Part shown: one piece after another, positions 43,465-52,411 of the stretch
Layout: each line of letters begins with the position of its first letter
How positions within the stretch are numbered: position 1 is the stretch's first letter
Assembly (NCBI RefSeq): GCF_024807945.1
Contig: NZ_JANUFD010000010.1
Coordinates: 1 to 64,000 of the forward strand
From: Pseudomonas sp. JUb42
GTDB lineage: Bacteria; Pseudomonadota; Gammaproteobacteria; Pseudomonadales; Pseudomonadaceae
Direction: 5' to 3'
DNA length: 64,000 nucleotides
Translations under genes and position numbers: made by a program
Notes under the pieces: generated by a model
Databases searched by the model: none
What the model was told of the DNA's origin: nothing
Seen by the model: the letters and a program-made list of their open reading frames with translations, nothing else

Positions 43465-43929
43465 TTACCCTTGTTTCGCAGGTGGGGTGGAGTCCGGGCC
43501 AGCCTGGCCGCTTTCCTTCAGGGCCTTGGTCACTTCGGGGGGCATGTACTTCTCGTCATGCTTGGCCAGCACTTCATCGGCAACGACAACGCCATCACTG
43601 TTGAGCTTGCCCAGAGCGACGATGCCCTGCCCTTCACGGAACAGATCCGGGAGGATGCCGCGATAGGTGATGGTCACCGACTTGTTGAAATCCGTGACCA
43701 CAAACCGAACATCCAGGGAATCAGCGGAGCGTTTCAGCGAGCCTTTCTCCACCATGCCACCGGCACGGATGCGCGTGTCGTGGGGCGCTTCGCCCGAGGC
43801 GATCTGGGTCGGGGTGTAGAACAGGTTGATGTTTTCCTTCAGCGCACTAAGGGCCAGGGTGACGGCAATACCGACCCCGGCGAGGATCGCGACGATGATC
43901 AACAGGCGCTTCTTGCGCAACGGATTCAC
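43465..43929 (-). CDS. ccmE: Haem chaperone CcmE
   Basis: 154 residues starting with GTG at 43929: an N-terminal membrane helix (LLIIVAILAGVGIAVTLAL), then an OB-fold domain with the haem-binding His/Tyr motif AKHDEKYMPPE near 127-137. It carries haem through the periplasm. Its start codon overlaps the ccmD stop by three bases (GTGA). Confidence 0.96.
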   Translation of the reverse strand: MNPLRKKRLLIIVAILAGVGIAVTLALSALKENINLFYTPTQIASGEAPHDTRIRAGGMVEKGSLKRSADSLDVRFVVTDFNKSVTITYRGILPDLFREGQGIVALGKLNSDGVVVADEVLAKHDEKYMPPEVTKALKESGQAGPDSTPPAKQG

Positions 43930-44102
43930 TTACGGTTCTCCCAGCGCAGACGTCGCGCTTCTTGTTGCAGGTAACGCCGACGGGCCAGCAACGGCAACGC
44001 CACATTGAGGATCAGCACGGCGACACAGATGCCATAGGCCGACCAGACAAACAGAGCATGATGCCCCATCGCCAGAAAATCGCTGAATGAAACAAAACTC
44101 AC
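43926..44102 (-). CDS. ccmD: Haem exporter protein CcmD
   Basis: 58 residues, translated from a GTG at 44102: MSFVSFSDFLAMGHHALF, one membrane helix (SAYGICVAVLILNVALPLL), then the basic tail ARRRYLQQEARRLRWENRK. This is the expected small membrane subunit that helps CcmE leave the CcmABC complex. The GTG overlaps the ccmC stop (GTGA) and its stop overlaps the ccmE start. Confidence 0.9.
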   Translation of the reverse strand: MSFVSFSDFLAMGHHALFVWSAYGICVAVLILNVALPLLARRRYLQQEARRLRWENRK

Positions 44103-44908
44103 AATGGCTCCCCTTGCTCTGCCGGGTGGCCGAGGCTTTTGCGCACTTCAGCCTTGACCCAACTGGCCCGCGCCTCACGCTTGAGCACTTCCAGGCGCAT
44201 GCGCAACAGCAGTACCGCGCCAAAAAAACAGTAGAACCCGAGCACTGTGAACAGCAGCGGCAGCCACATTTCGGCGGGCATCGCCGGTTTTTCCGTGAGG
44301 CTGAACGTGGCGCCCTGATGCAGGGTGTTCCACCATTCAACCGAATACTTGATGATCGGTATATTGACCACACCGACAATAGCCAGCACTGCGCAGGCCT
44401 TGGCCGCGCTGTCACGGTTGGTAATGGCGTTACCCAGAGCGATCAGACCGAAGTACAGAAACAGCAGGATCAGCATCGAGGTCAGGCGCGCGTCCCAGAC
44501 CCACCAGGCGCCCCAGGTCGGCTTGCCCCATATGGCACCGGTGATCAGGGCCACAGCGGTCATCCAGGCGCCGATGGGGGCTGCGCATTGCAGGGCGACG
44601 TCGGCCAGTTTCATCTTCCAGACCAGCCCGACCACACCGCACACCGCCAGCATCACGTAGCAGGACTGCGCCAGCATGGCCGCCGGGACATGGATATAGA
44701 TGATGCGGAAGCTGTTGCCCTGCTGGTAATCCGGCGGCGCGAAGGCCAGGCCCCAGACGATACCGATACTGAGCAGCAACAAGGCGGCGACACTTAGCCA
44801 CGGCAGCAGCCGGCCGCTGATGCCATAGAACCATTTCGGCGAGCCCAGTTTGTGGAACCAGGCCCAACTGATGCCGCGCTTGACGCTGCTATTCACACTG
44901 CCTTTCAT
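44099..44908 (-). CDS. ccmC: Haem exporter protein CcmC
   Basis: 269 residues with six membrane helices and the WWD motif WGAWWVWDARLTS near 140. It attaches haem to CcmE. I chose the ATG at 44908, preceded by AAAGGC at eight bases; start codons at 44923 and 44926 would add a poorly supported head. It lies 73 bases after ccmB. Confidence 0.95.
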   Translation of the reverse strand: MKGSVNSSVKRGISWAWFHKLGSPKWFYGISGRLLPWLSVAALLLLSIGIVWGLAFAPPDYQQGNSFRIIYIHVPAAMLAQSCYVMLAVCGVVGLVWKMKLADVALQCAAPIGAWMTAVALITGAIWGKPTWGAWWVWDARLTSMLILLFLYFGLIALGNAITNRDSAAKACAVLAIVGVVNIPIIKYSVEWWNTLHQGATFSLTEKPAMPAEMWLPLLFTVLGFYCFFGAVLLLRMRLEVLKREARASWVKAEVRKSLGHPAEQGEPL

Positions 44909-44981
44909 CAGATTGCCTTTCATCACGGATGCAGGGTTCGGTAAGAGGCCCGACTATGCGGCGCGCTCCTCAAAACCTCAA

Positions 44982-45653
44982 TTATTCACCGACACTGATC
45001 TTCAGGCCGGCGGCTATCGCAAAGGGTGCCAGGGTCACCGCCAGGGCGGTCAGACTGCCCAGCCACAACAGGTAACCGGTGGCAGGCATGCCCATCAGGG
45101 CCGCCTGCAACGCGCCGCTGCCCAGGATCAACACCGGGATATACAGCGGCAAAATCAACAACGCGAGCAACAGACCACCGCGCTTCAAACCAACAGTCAG
45201 TGCCGCGCCCACGGCGCCGAGCAGGCTGAGAATCGGTGTACCCAGCAACAATGAGGCCAGCAATACCGGCAGACATTGCGCCGGCAGGCCCAGCATCAGG
45301 GCCAGCAGCGGTGCCAGCAGCACCAGGGCCAGGCCGGAAAAAACCCAGTGTGCCAGTACCTTGGCCAATACCAGAAGAGCCAGAGGGTGCGGCGAAAGGA
45401 CCCACTGTTCCAGGGAGCCGTCCTCGAAATCACTGCGAAACAGCCCATCCAGCGAGAGCAGCACCGACAGTAAGGCCGCCACCCACACCAACCCCGGCGA
45501 CAGGCTTTGCAACAATTGCGTCTCGGGGCCTACCGCCAGCGGGAACAGCGCGATCACAATCGCAAAGAACACCAACGGGTTGGCCAGCTCCGCCGGACGA
45601 CGAAACAGCAGACGTGCCTCGCGGGCGACGAGCAGAGTAAAGACATGACTCAT
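44982..45653 (-). CDS. ccmB: Haem exporter protein CcmB
   Basis: 223 residues, six membrane helices. The conserved segment FRSDFEDGSLEQWVLSPHPL is the CcmB signature. It is the membrane subunit of the CcmABCD ABC complex that releases holo-CcmE. The start at 45653 overlaps the ccmA stop (ATGA). Confidence 0.95.
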   Translation of the reverse strand: MSHVFTLLVAREARLLFRRPAELANPLVFFAIVIALFPLAVGPETQLLQSLSPGLVWVAALLSVLLSLDGLFRSDFEDGSLEQWVLSPHPLALLVLAKVLAHWVFSGLALVLLAPLLALMLGLPAQCLPVLLASLLLGTPILSLLGAVGAALTVGLKRGGLLLALLILPLYIPVLILGSGALQAALMGMPATGYLLWLGSLTALAVTLAPFAIAAGLKISVGE

Positions 45654-46291
45654 ACGGCCCACTGTCCCAGGTCAATGTCCCGATAACCTGTCGGCATACG
45701 GGTAAGGGTATGGTGTGTGGTCAGTACGACCATGCCGCCCTGCTCACAATGTTCGGCCAGGTGCGCTTCCAGTTGCGCGACGCCCTGCTTGTCCAGGGCG
45801 GTGAAGGGCTCATCGAGAATCCACAGCGCCGGGCTGTCCAGATACAACCGGGCCAGAGCCACCCGACGATGCTGCCCCGCCGACAAGGTGTGGCATGGCA
45901 GATCCTCAAAGCCGCGCAGGCCCACCGCTTCCAGCGCCTGGGCGATGGCAGTGCCATCGGCCGGACGGTGCAAGGCACAAAGCCAGGTCAGGTTCTCGGT
46001 CGGGGTCAGCAGCTCCTTGATCCCGGCAGCATGGCCGATCCACAGCAGTTGCCGGGCCAGCTCGGCACGTTGCTCGATCAACGGCCGGCCATTGAGCAGG
46101 ATTTCACCGGCACTGGGCTGCATCAGCCCGCACAACAGACGCAGCAGGCTGGTCTTGCCGCTGCCGTTGGGGCCGCTGATCTGCAACATGTCGCCGGGAA
46201 CGATCTGCAGCTCGAGGTTCTCGAACAACATGCGCCAGTCACGCTCGCACGCCAGGGCGGTTGCTTGCAGCAGGGGAAGAGGACGGCTCAT
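45650..46291 (-). CDS. ccmA: Haem exporter ATPase CcmA
   Basis: 213 residues, ABC ATPase: Walker A GPNGSGKTS (about 40-48), signature LSAGQHRRVALARL, Walker B LWILDEPF and switch His in TTHH. It powers release of holo-CcmE. First gene of the ccm operon; its ribosome site (GGATC) is weak. A strong palindrome is 24 bases upstream of the start. Confidence 0.96.
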   Translation of the reverse strand: MSRPLPLLQATALACERDWRMLFENLELQIVPGDMLQISGPNGSGKTSLLRLLCGLMQPSAGEILLNGRPLIEQRAELARQLLWIGHAAGIKELLTPTENLTWLCALHRPADGTAIAQALEAVGLRGFEDLPCHTLSAGQHRRVALARLYLDSPALWILDEPFTALDKQGVAQLEAHLAEHCEQGGMVVLTTHHTLTRMPTGYRDIDLGQWAV

Positions 46292-46314
46292 AAGCTGATC
46301 CAGAAATCTGATGT

Positions 46315-46376
46315 GTAGGAGCTGCCGAAGGCTGCGAAAGGTTTCAGATCCATTCGCAGCCTTCGGCAGCTCCTAC
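46315..46376. repeat. Perfect 24-bp inverted repeat between ccmA and fliK-like gene
   Basis: The left arm begins GTAGGAGCTGCCGAAGGC and the right arm is its exact complement, with a 14-base loop (62 bp in total). It resembles a further Pseudomonas REP class. It sits in the divergent promoter region. Confidence 0.93.
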
Positions 46377-46545
46377 TTGGGGCGCGTTGGGCGTTGGCGG
46401 ATCCGTCATCACACAAGAGGAACTCAAGTACCCCTTGAAATGGCCGTTATAGAGGTGCAGCTTGATTGCCTGCCGGCTTCTTCGAGGGCCGGAATTATAC
46501 ATGTCTCTCCTCATCGCAAGAGGGCAATTTCCAGGGTCGCAATTA

Positions 46546-48225
46546 ATGCCAGCTGATATTCCCAGTCTTTCCCAAGCTTCTGCGGCCATGGCCCTGGCGC
46601 GCGCCGGTGTTTCCGCAGGGCAGATATTCCAGCTCCTGCAACCGATGAAAAACCTGGTTGCGCCGGGGGAAGCCGTGACCGCGGAAGTGGTCAACCTCAA
46701 GCAGACCGGGGACCAGACCTACCAGTTGCTGCTCAAACTGATCCAGGGTAACGGCACCCAGAGCATGGTCCCGGTGACTAGCACGCTGCCCCTGACACCC
46801 GGCACCAGCCTGACTGTCACCCAAGCATCGGCCAATACGCTGAGTCTGTCCTTGCAGCAGATCAATAATGCGCTCAATAGCGTGCTGACGCGCCTGGACA
46901 CGCAGAAACTCCCGGTCGGGACCCTGCTCCAGGCCAAGGTCCTGACCAGCCAAGTGGTGACCGACACTCTGGCCCAGCTCAGTGGCCAGCCTGCGGCTCA
47001 GCCGGGTTCTACAGCGCAGAATGCGCAGAACGCCGCCCTGTATCGCTCAATCGTGGTTCTGCTCAATACTGCCCAGGCCGGGACCACCCTGAGCATCGAA
47101 AGCCCGCGGCCGTTGCCCATCGGCAGCCTGCTCAACGCTCAGGTCCAGGGTAGTCAGAGCCTGAATTTCGTGCCCCTGAGCACGGGTCTGGACCAGCTTG
47201 CCGCCACCCAGCAACTGGCCACCCAGCAAGGGCGCCAGGGCTCACTGGACGTACTGATCAATGCTCTGCAGACCCTGCAGAACAACGCAGCAGCCAGCGT
47301 CCCGGCGAGTCTCACCGGCAGCGCCGCGCCGACCGCACTGCCCGCAGCGGTGCAGGACAGCATCGACCAGTTACTGGCAGATCTGCCGGATATTCAGCAG
47401 ATGACCACGGCCAAGGGCGTCGCTCAGGCAATCAGTGCCAGCGGCACCTTCATGGAGGCCAAACTGCTGGCCGGCACCGACCCGATGCAGTCGCCGGACT
47501 TGAAGGCCAACCTGAGCCGGCTGATCGCACAGATCCTGCCAGGCCTGCCGGACAACACCAGTTACGACGCCGTCGCCGCCTCAAACATGCTGGCGCGGAT
47601 GATGCCTGCGGTGATCCGCAGCGCCCTCGGCACCCTGGGCCAGGTGGCCGAACGCCCGCAAATGATCAACTTCCCCCTGCCTTCGCGCTCGGTTATCGCG
47701 GGCGAAAAGGATGATCTGGAGATGTTGCTCAAGCTCGCAGCAGCCGCCGTTTCACGCCTGCAGAGTCATCAACTGGGCGGGCTGGAACAGACCCGTACCC
47801 ACGCCGACGGCACCCAGACCAGCACCTGGCAGATGGAAATCCCCATGCGTAACGGTCAGGACGTCGTGCCGTTGCAGGTCCGTATGCAGCGCGATGACGT
47901 GCCGGAGCAGGAACAAAAGCCGGACGGCGAAGGTAATGAAAACCGCGATACCCGTGAGAAGCTGTGGAAGATTGAACTGGCGTTCGACCTCGACCCGCTC
48001 GGGCCATTGCAGGTGCAGGCACAATTGCTGCGCGGCAGCCTGTCGACCCAGATGTGGGCCGAGCGCTCTGACGCTGCGGATCTGATCTCCCGGGAGCTGG
48101 GTTATCTGCGCGAACGCCTGATAGCCTCGGGCCTGACAGTCGGTGAACTGGCCTGCAACCAGGGCAAGCCGGCCCAGGGCCCGCGTACCAAACTTGAACA
48201 ACGCTGGATTGACGAGACCGCCTGA
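46546..48225 (+). CDS. FliK-like flagellar hook-length control protein
   Basis: 559 residues: an N-terminal Gln/Ala/Ser/Thr-rich low-complexity region (about 60-330), then a compact C-terminal FliK domain with IELAFDLDPLGPLQVQAQL and ELGYLRERLIASGL. It is a second FliK homologue in pseudomonads, outside the main fliK locus. The start at 46546 follows AGGG nine bases upstream; an ATG at 46501 is an alternative. Its stop overlaps the start of the FlhB-like gene (TGATG), linking ruler-like and switch-like proteins. Confidence 0.88.
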   Translation: MPADIPSLSQASAAMALARAGVSAGQIFQLLQPMKNLVAPGEAVTAEVVNLKQTGDQTYQLLLKLIQGNGTQSMVPVTSTLPLTPGTSLTVTQASANTLSLSLQQINNALNSVLTRLDTQKLPVGTLLQAKVLTSQVVTDTLAQLSGQPAAQPGSTAQNAQNAALYRSIVVLLNTAQAGTTLSIESPRPLPIGSLLNAQVQGSQSLNFVPLSTGLDQLAATQQLATQQGRQGSLDVLINALQTLQNNAAASVPASLTGSAAPTALPAAVQDSIDQLLADLPDIQQMTTAKGVAQAISASGTFMEAKLLAGTDPMQSPDLKANLSRLIAQILPGLPDNTSYDAVAASNMLARMMPAVIRSALGTLGQVAERPQMINFPLPSRSVIAGEKDDLEMLLKLAAAAVSRLQSHQLGGLEQTRTHADGTQTSTWQMEIPMRNGQDVVPLQVRMQRDDVPEQEQKPDGEGNENRDTREKLWKIELAFDLDPLGPLQVQAQLLRGSLSTQMWAERSDAADLISRELGYLRERLIASGLTVGELACNQGKPAQGPRTKLEQRWIDETA

Positions 48226-48548
48226 TGAGCAGCAGCGACACTACCCCGCGCCAGGCCATTGCCCTGACCTATGACGGCGTCCAGGCCCCGACGCTGTCGG
48301 CCAAGGGCGACGATCAACTGGCCGAAGCCATCCTGGCCATTGCCCGGGAAGCTGAAGTGCCGATCTATGAGAATGCGGAGCTGGTCAAGCTGCTGGCGCG
48401 CATGGAGCTTGGCGACAGCATTCCCGAGCCGCTCTATCGCACCATCGCCGAGATCATCGCCTTTGCGTGGCACCTGAAGGGCAAGTTCCCCGAAGGCCGC
48501 GACCCGAATGCGCCGCCAATCGAGCGGGATATCACGCCGGGGGCTTAA
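48225..48548 (+). CDS. FlhB C-terminal-domain homologue (EscU/YscU-type)
   Basis: 107 residues. It matches only the cytoplasmic C-terminal half of FlhB-type export switches: AIALTYDG, then AIAREAEVPIYENAELVKLL and ISEPLY-like SIPEPLYRTIAEIIAFAW. The autocleavage NPTH motif of FlhB is missing, and there is no membrane domain. Such FhlX-type proteins can replace the FlhB C-terminal fragment elsewhere. It is coupled to the FliK-like gene. Confidence 0.87.
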   Translation: MSSSDTTPRQAIALTYDGVQAPTLSAKGDDQLAEAILAIAREAEVPIYENAELVKLLARMELGDSIPEPLYRTIAEIIAFAWHLKGKFPEGRDPNAPPIERDITPGA

Positions 48549-48576
48549 CCGCAATGAGAATCTCGGGGCGAGGATT

Positions 48577-48666
48577 GTGGGAGCGAATTCATTCGCGAAG
48601 AGGGCAGTACATTCGACTGATCTTTGTCGTCTGGAATACCGCTTTCGCGAATGAATTCGCTCCCAC
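48577..48666. repeat. REP doublet (REPIN), GAATTCATTCGCGAA type
   Basis: A 90-bp doublet between convergent genes at the 3' ends of the FliK-like and chemotaxis transcripts. Confidence 0.94.
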
Positions 48667-48700
48667 AACGCACTCTGACATTTCGCTCTAAAAGAACGAG

Positions 48701-49102
48701 CTACTCCGTCGTATTCCGATGCAGCTTGCTCATCAGCTCGGCTTCGGCCTGAGTCAGGCCACAGGCCTGGGTCAGTTCGTCGACGCTGGCGCCCATGCCG
48801 ACCAGGCGCGCTGCCTGAGCGAAGGACAAGGAAGAAGGGTCGCGCTGTTCAAGCGCAGTCAGCTTGTCGGGCAAGGGTGCAACCGTCGCCCGTAACTCGT
48901 GCAGATCCTGCCCCATGCGTATCGTGCCATTCTGGAAATTGTCCACACGACGGGCCAATTCACGATAACGCTGGTCGCGCAGGGCGTCGCGTTCGTCACG
49001 CTCGTTGTCGAGCTTACGCTGCCGCTTGCCCTGGGACAGGAACATCACCAGCGTCGCGATCCAGAGCACAGCCAGGACCGCGACGACTACCTCGAGAATC
49101 AA
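48701..49102 (-). CDS. DUF2802 protein of the chemotaxis operon
   Basis: 133 residues: one N-terminal membrane helix, a charged coiled-coil (about 22-70), and a C-terminal DUF2802 segment (AARLVGMGASVDELTQACGLTQAEAELM) that looks like a helix-turn-helix. The P. aeruginosa counterpart (PA1465) sits in the same place. The function is unknown. It starts right at the cheW stop. Confidence 0.88.
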   Translation of the reverse strand: MILEVVVAVLAVLWIATLVMFLSQGKRQRKLDNERDERDALRDQRYRELARRVDNFQNGTIRMGQDLHELRATVAPLPDKLTALEQRDPSSLSFAQAARLVGMGASVDELTQACGLTQAEAELMSKLHRNTTE

Positions 49103-49582
49103 TCAGATGTTCTCCAGCTCGGACCACTCTTCTTCGGACATCATCTTGTCCAGCTCGACCAGAATCAGCAGCTCGCCGTTCTTGTTGCAGACGCCCTGGA
49201 TGAACTTGGCCGATTCGTCGTTGCCCACGTTTGGCGCGGTTTCGACTTCCGACTGACGCAAGTAAACCACTTCGGCAACACTGTCGACCAGGATACCGAC
49301 GACCTGCTTGTCGGCCTCGATGATGACGATACGGGTGTTGTCGCTGACTTCCACTGGCGGCAGGCCGAAGCGCTGACGGGTGTCGATCACGGTAACGACG
49401 TTACCGCGCAGGTTGATGATGCCCAGCACGTAGCTTGGTGCACCCGGAACCGGCGCGATTTCGGTATAGCGCAGCACTTCCTGAACCTGCATCACATTGA
49501 TGCCGTACGACTCGTTGTCCAGGCGGAAGGTCACCCACTGCAGAATGGGATCATCGGAACCTTGTGCAGACGACTTCTTCAT
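49103..49582 (-). CDS. cheW: Chemotaxis coupling protein CheW
   Basis: 159 residues, a single CheW domain: WVTFRLDNESYGINVMQVQEV at the start, VPGAPSYVLGIINLRGNVV, and VVGILVDSVAEVV. It couples receptors to CheA. Co-directional with the ParP-like gene (57-base gap). Confidence 0.96.
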   Translation of the reverse strand: MKKSSAQGSDDPILQWVTFRLDNESYGINVMQVQEVLRYTEIAPVPGAPSYVLGIINLRGNVVTVIDTRQRFGLPPVEVSDNTRIVIIEADKQVVGILVDSVAEVVYLRQSEVETAPNVGNDESAKFIQGVCNKNGELLILVELDKMMSEEEWSELENI

Positions 49583-49639
49583 ACCCCTTACCCCTTACGT
49601 TCGTGCTGTGCGGGCGACGCGGTTAACGCCGTCCCATGA

Positions 49640-50572
49640 TTATTTGATCTTGTGCATCTGCTTGACCGCGCCACTGGCAATCAACTCTGCCAACTCGGCA
49701 ACATCCAGCAGCGCACACATATGTTCGATCACTGTACCGGCCAACCATGGCCTTTGGCCACGATGAGCGCGCCATTTAATTTCTTCCGGGTCCAGGCGCA
49801 ACGAGCGACTGACCTGATGTACTGCCAGCCCCCACTCGTAACCCTGGACCGATATCACATACTGCAAGCCCTGGCGGAAATCGTCGCGATAACGATCCGG
49901 CATGATCCAGCGCGCCGTATCCAGCACCTTCAGGTTGCCCGCCTGGCTCGGCAGAATCCCGAGGAACCAGTCCGGCTGGCCGAACAACGGCGTCAATTCA
50001 TGGCCTGCCAGGGAGTAAATCGACCCCAGGCACACCAGCGGCACCGCCAGGGTCAACCCGGCGACGTCGAACAACAGGCACTCGAACGGCTCGGACGCCC
50101 ACTCGGGGCGCTCACTGCCCGTCGCCGGTGGCGGCGGCGGTATACGCTGCATCTGCGTCGGCAGGTGCACTTCCACTACCGGCTCCACCAGCGCCACAGT
50201 CGGCGTCGGCGTGACCACGGCCTCGGCAACCTTCACCGGCGCAGGCACCGCCAGCGGCATATCGAGCCGTACCGCTGGCTTGACCTTGACCTCGACCGGC
50301 GGCGCCACCGGCACCGCGACAGCCACCGGAGCAGGTGCCGCTACGGCAACTGCGACAGGGCTGACCACTGGCGCCAGCATGCGCGCGTCGTGGGCCATCT
50401 CTTCCCGTACCGCAGCCTCGAACTCATCGAAGCCATCGGGCTCGACCAGTTGCGTTTCGACGACGGCCAAATCTTCGGTCGCGTCCTGAAGCAGGGCATC
50501 CAGATAGGATTGCAGCGCCAATTGCGGGCGCGTGGCCGTATCGACAGGACGTTCCGTTGGGCGCTGATTCAT
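49640..50572 (-). CDS. parP: ParP-like CheW-domain protein
   Basis: 310 residues: an N-terminal conserved head (PQLALQSYLDALLQDA), a long Ala/Pro/Val-rich linker (about 65-160), and a C-terminal CheW-like domain (FECLLFDVAGLTLAVPLVCLGSIYS). Its position after parC matches ParP, which binds CheA and keeps arrays at the cell pole. I use the ATG at 50572; a GTG 25 codons upstream (50647) has no ribosome site. Confidence 0.85.
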   Translation of the reverse strand: MNQRPTERPVDTATRPQLALQSYLDALLQDATEDLAVVETQLVEPDGFDEFEAAVREEMAHDARMLAPVVSPVAVAVAAPAPVAVAVPVAPPVEVKVKPAVRLDMPLAVPAPVKVAEAVVTPTPTVALVEPVVEVHLPTQMQRIPPPPPATGSERPEWASEPFECLLFDVAGLTLAVPLVCLGSIYSLAGHELTPLFGQPDWFLGILPSQAGNLKVLDTARWIMPDRYRDDFRQGLQYVISVQGYEWGLAVHQVSRSLRLDPEEIKWRAHRGQRPWLAGTVIEHMCALLDVAELAELIASGAVKQMHKIK

Positions 50573-50680
50573 GACAGTACCCGCCAAAGATTGCAGCCAC
50601 TTGCTGACGTTATCGGCTGCATCGACACCTGACTTGAATGTCTGCACGCAACGTCAGGTAATAAAGTTCTCAGGTCCACT

Positions 50681-51472
50681 TCAAGCCACCTGCGCTGCGG
50701 CGAGTTGTTCAGAGAGCAAATGCTTGAGCAAGGCCCGGTAAGCCAGGACACCGCGACTCTTGTTGTCGAACTGCGACGGCGTCACGCCGTTGCGGCTGGC
50801 ATCGCGCAAACGGGTATCGACAGGAATATAGGCTTTCCAGACATGCTCGGGAAAACTGTCGCGCAGCAGCTTGAGGGTACCCATGGACGCTTGCGTGCGC
50901 CGATCGAACAGGGTCGGGACGATGGTGTAGGGCAACGGTTGCTTACGCGAACGGTTGATCATCGCCAGGGTGTTGACCATACGCTCCAAACCTTTGACGG
51001 CAAGGAACTCGGTCTGCACCGGAATGACCAATTGTTGACTCGCCGCCAGGGCGTTGACCATCAAGACACCCAGCAACGGCGGGCTGTCGATGATGGCGTA
51101 ATCGAAATCTTGCCATAGCTGCGCCAGGCTTTTGGCGATTACCAGGCCGAGGCCACCCTGCCCGGGCGTCTGACGCTCCAGGGTCGCCAGAGCGGTGCTC
51201 GATGGCAGCAGGGAAATACGCTCGTCACTGGTAGGCAACAGCAATTGCCCCGGCAAGTCCTGGGGCACTATGCCCTTGTGCAGAAACAGGTCGAAAGCAC
51301 TGTGTTCCAGAGTATCGGGGTTGTGCCCGAAATAGCTGGTCATGGAGCCATGCGGATCGAGATCGACAACGATCACGCGCTTGCCCGCCTCTGCCAGCAG
51401 GCCCGCTAACGCGATGGAGGATGTGGTCTTGCCCACTCCGCCTTTTTGATTGGCTACTGCCCAGACTCTCAT
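50681..51472 (-). CDS. parC: ParC, ParA-like ATPase for polar chemotaxis arrays
   Basis: 263 residues: deviant Walker A KGGVGKTTSS near 10, VVDLDPHGS (Walker A'), and AIIDSPPLLG (Walker B). It is the chemotaxis-operon ParA homologue, thought to place arrays at the old pole with ParP. GGAGG precedes the ATG at 51472. A 43-residue extension to 51601 is not supported. Confidence 0.92.
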   Translation of the reverse strand: MRVWAVANQKGGVGKTTSSIALAGLLAEAGKRVIVVDLDPHGSMTSYFGHNPDTLEHSAFDLFLHKGIVPQDLPGQLLLPTSDERISLLPSSTALATLERQTPGQGGLGLVIAKSLAQLWQDFDYAIIDSPPLLGVLMVNALAASQQLVIPVQTEFLAVKGLERMVNTLAMINRSRKQPLPYTIVPTLFDRRTQASMGTLKLLRDSFPEHVWKAYIPVDTRLRDASRNGVTPSQFDNKSRGVLAYRALLKHLLSEQLAAAQVA

Positions 51473-51518
51473 TGTGCTTTTTCCTCCCGCCATGGCCATC
51501 GCCAAAACGAGAAACGAC

Positions 51519-52406
51519 CTATGGGGCGGGTGACGGAGAATTGACGGTCCTGTTCGGTATCGTCGGCTTGAGTGGCGTCGGTGCAGTTTGTGTGCCAGCA
51601 CGCTTCAACGCCGCATCCGGCTGTGCATTGGCCGCTCCGGTACCGGTCAAGCTACGACGAACTTCAAGATTACGCGAGATCACCAGTACGACCCGGCGGT
51701 TGCGGCCACGCCCTTCCGCAGTGGCATTGGAGGCCACCGGCTGGAACTCGCCATAGCCCACTGAAGCCATGCGTGCGGGGTTGATCCCTTCCATCGCGAG
51801 GATCCTGACAATACTGGCCGAGCGCGCCGAAGACAGCTCCCAGTTGGTCGGGTACTGCGAAGTATTGATCGGTTGATCGTCAGTGAAACCCTCGACGTGG
51901 ATCGGGTTGTCGAAAGGTTTAACGATCTTCGCCACTTTCTCGATGATGGTGAATGCATTGTCGCTGGGCATGGCATTGCCACTGCCGAATAACAGGCTCG
52001 AATTCAGTTCGATCTCGATCCACAGCTCGTTGCCACGCACGGTGAGCTGGTTGGACTTGATCAGGTCGCCGAAGGCATCGCGCACATCGTTGGCGATAGA
52101 TTGCAGCGGATCGGACGACTTCTGGCCGATCCCGGCGTCAGTCTGCTCACTGTCCTTGACCAGGGGTTCGGCGGGCTTGACGGTGTGGGGGCGATTGTCA
52201 CCGATAGGGATCGGCTTGGTGCTTTTCTCGACATCGTTGAAAACCCCGACCAGCGCCTCGGAGAGAATCTTGTATTTGCCTTCATTTAGGGACGAAATCG
52301 AGTACATCACCACAAAAAAGGCAAACAGCAGGGTAATGAAGTCCGCGTAGGACACCAGCCAGCGTTCGTGATTCTCATGTTCTTCGGGCGGTCGACGTCT
52401 GGCCAT
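51519..52406 (-). CDS. motD: Flagellar motor protein MotD
   Basis: 295 residues: one membrane helix with the proton-path Asp in SYADFITLLFAFF (about 19-31), followed by a plug or linker and an OmpA-like peptidoglycan-binding domain (HVEGFTDDQPINT, NWELSSARSASIVRIL). It is the MotB-type stator partner of MotC, the second stator set of pseudomonads. Confidence 0.95.
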   Translation of the reverse strand: MARRRPPEEHENHERWLVSYADFITLLFAFFVVMYSISSLNEGKYKILSEALVGVFNDVEKSTKPIPIGDNRPHTVKPAEPLVKDSEQTDAGIGQKSSDPLQSIANDVRDAFGDLIKSNQLTVRGNELWIEIELNSSLLFGSGNAMPSDNAFTIIEKVAKIVKPFDNPIHVEGFTDDQPINTSQYPTNWELSSARSASIVRILAMEGINPARMASVGYGEFQPVASNATAEGRGRNRRVVLVISRNLEVRRSLTGTGAANAQPDAALKRAGTQTAPTPLKPTIPNRTVNSPSPAP

Positions 52407-52411
52407 GAGCC

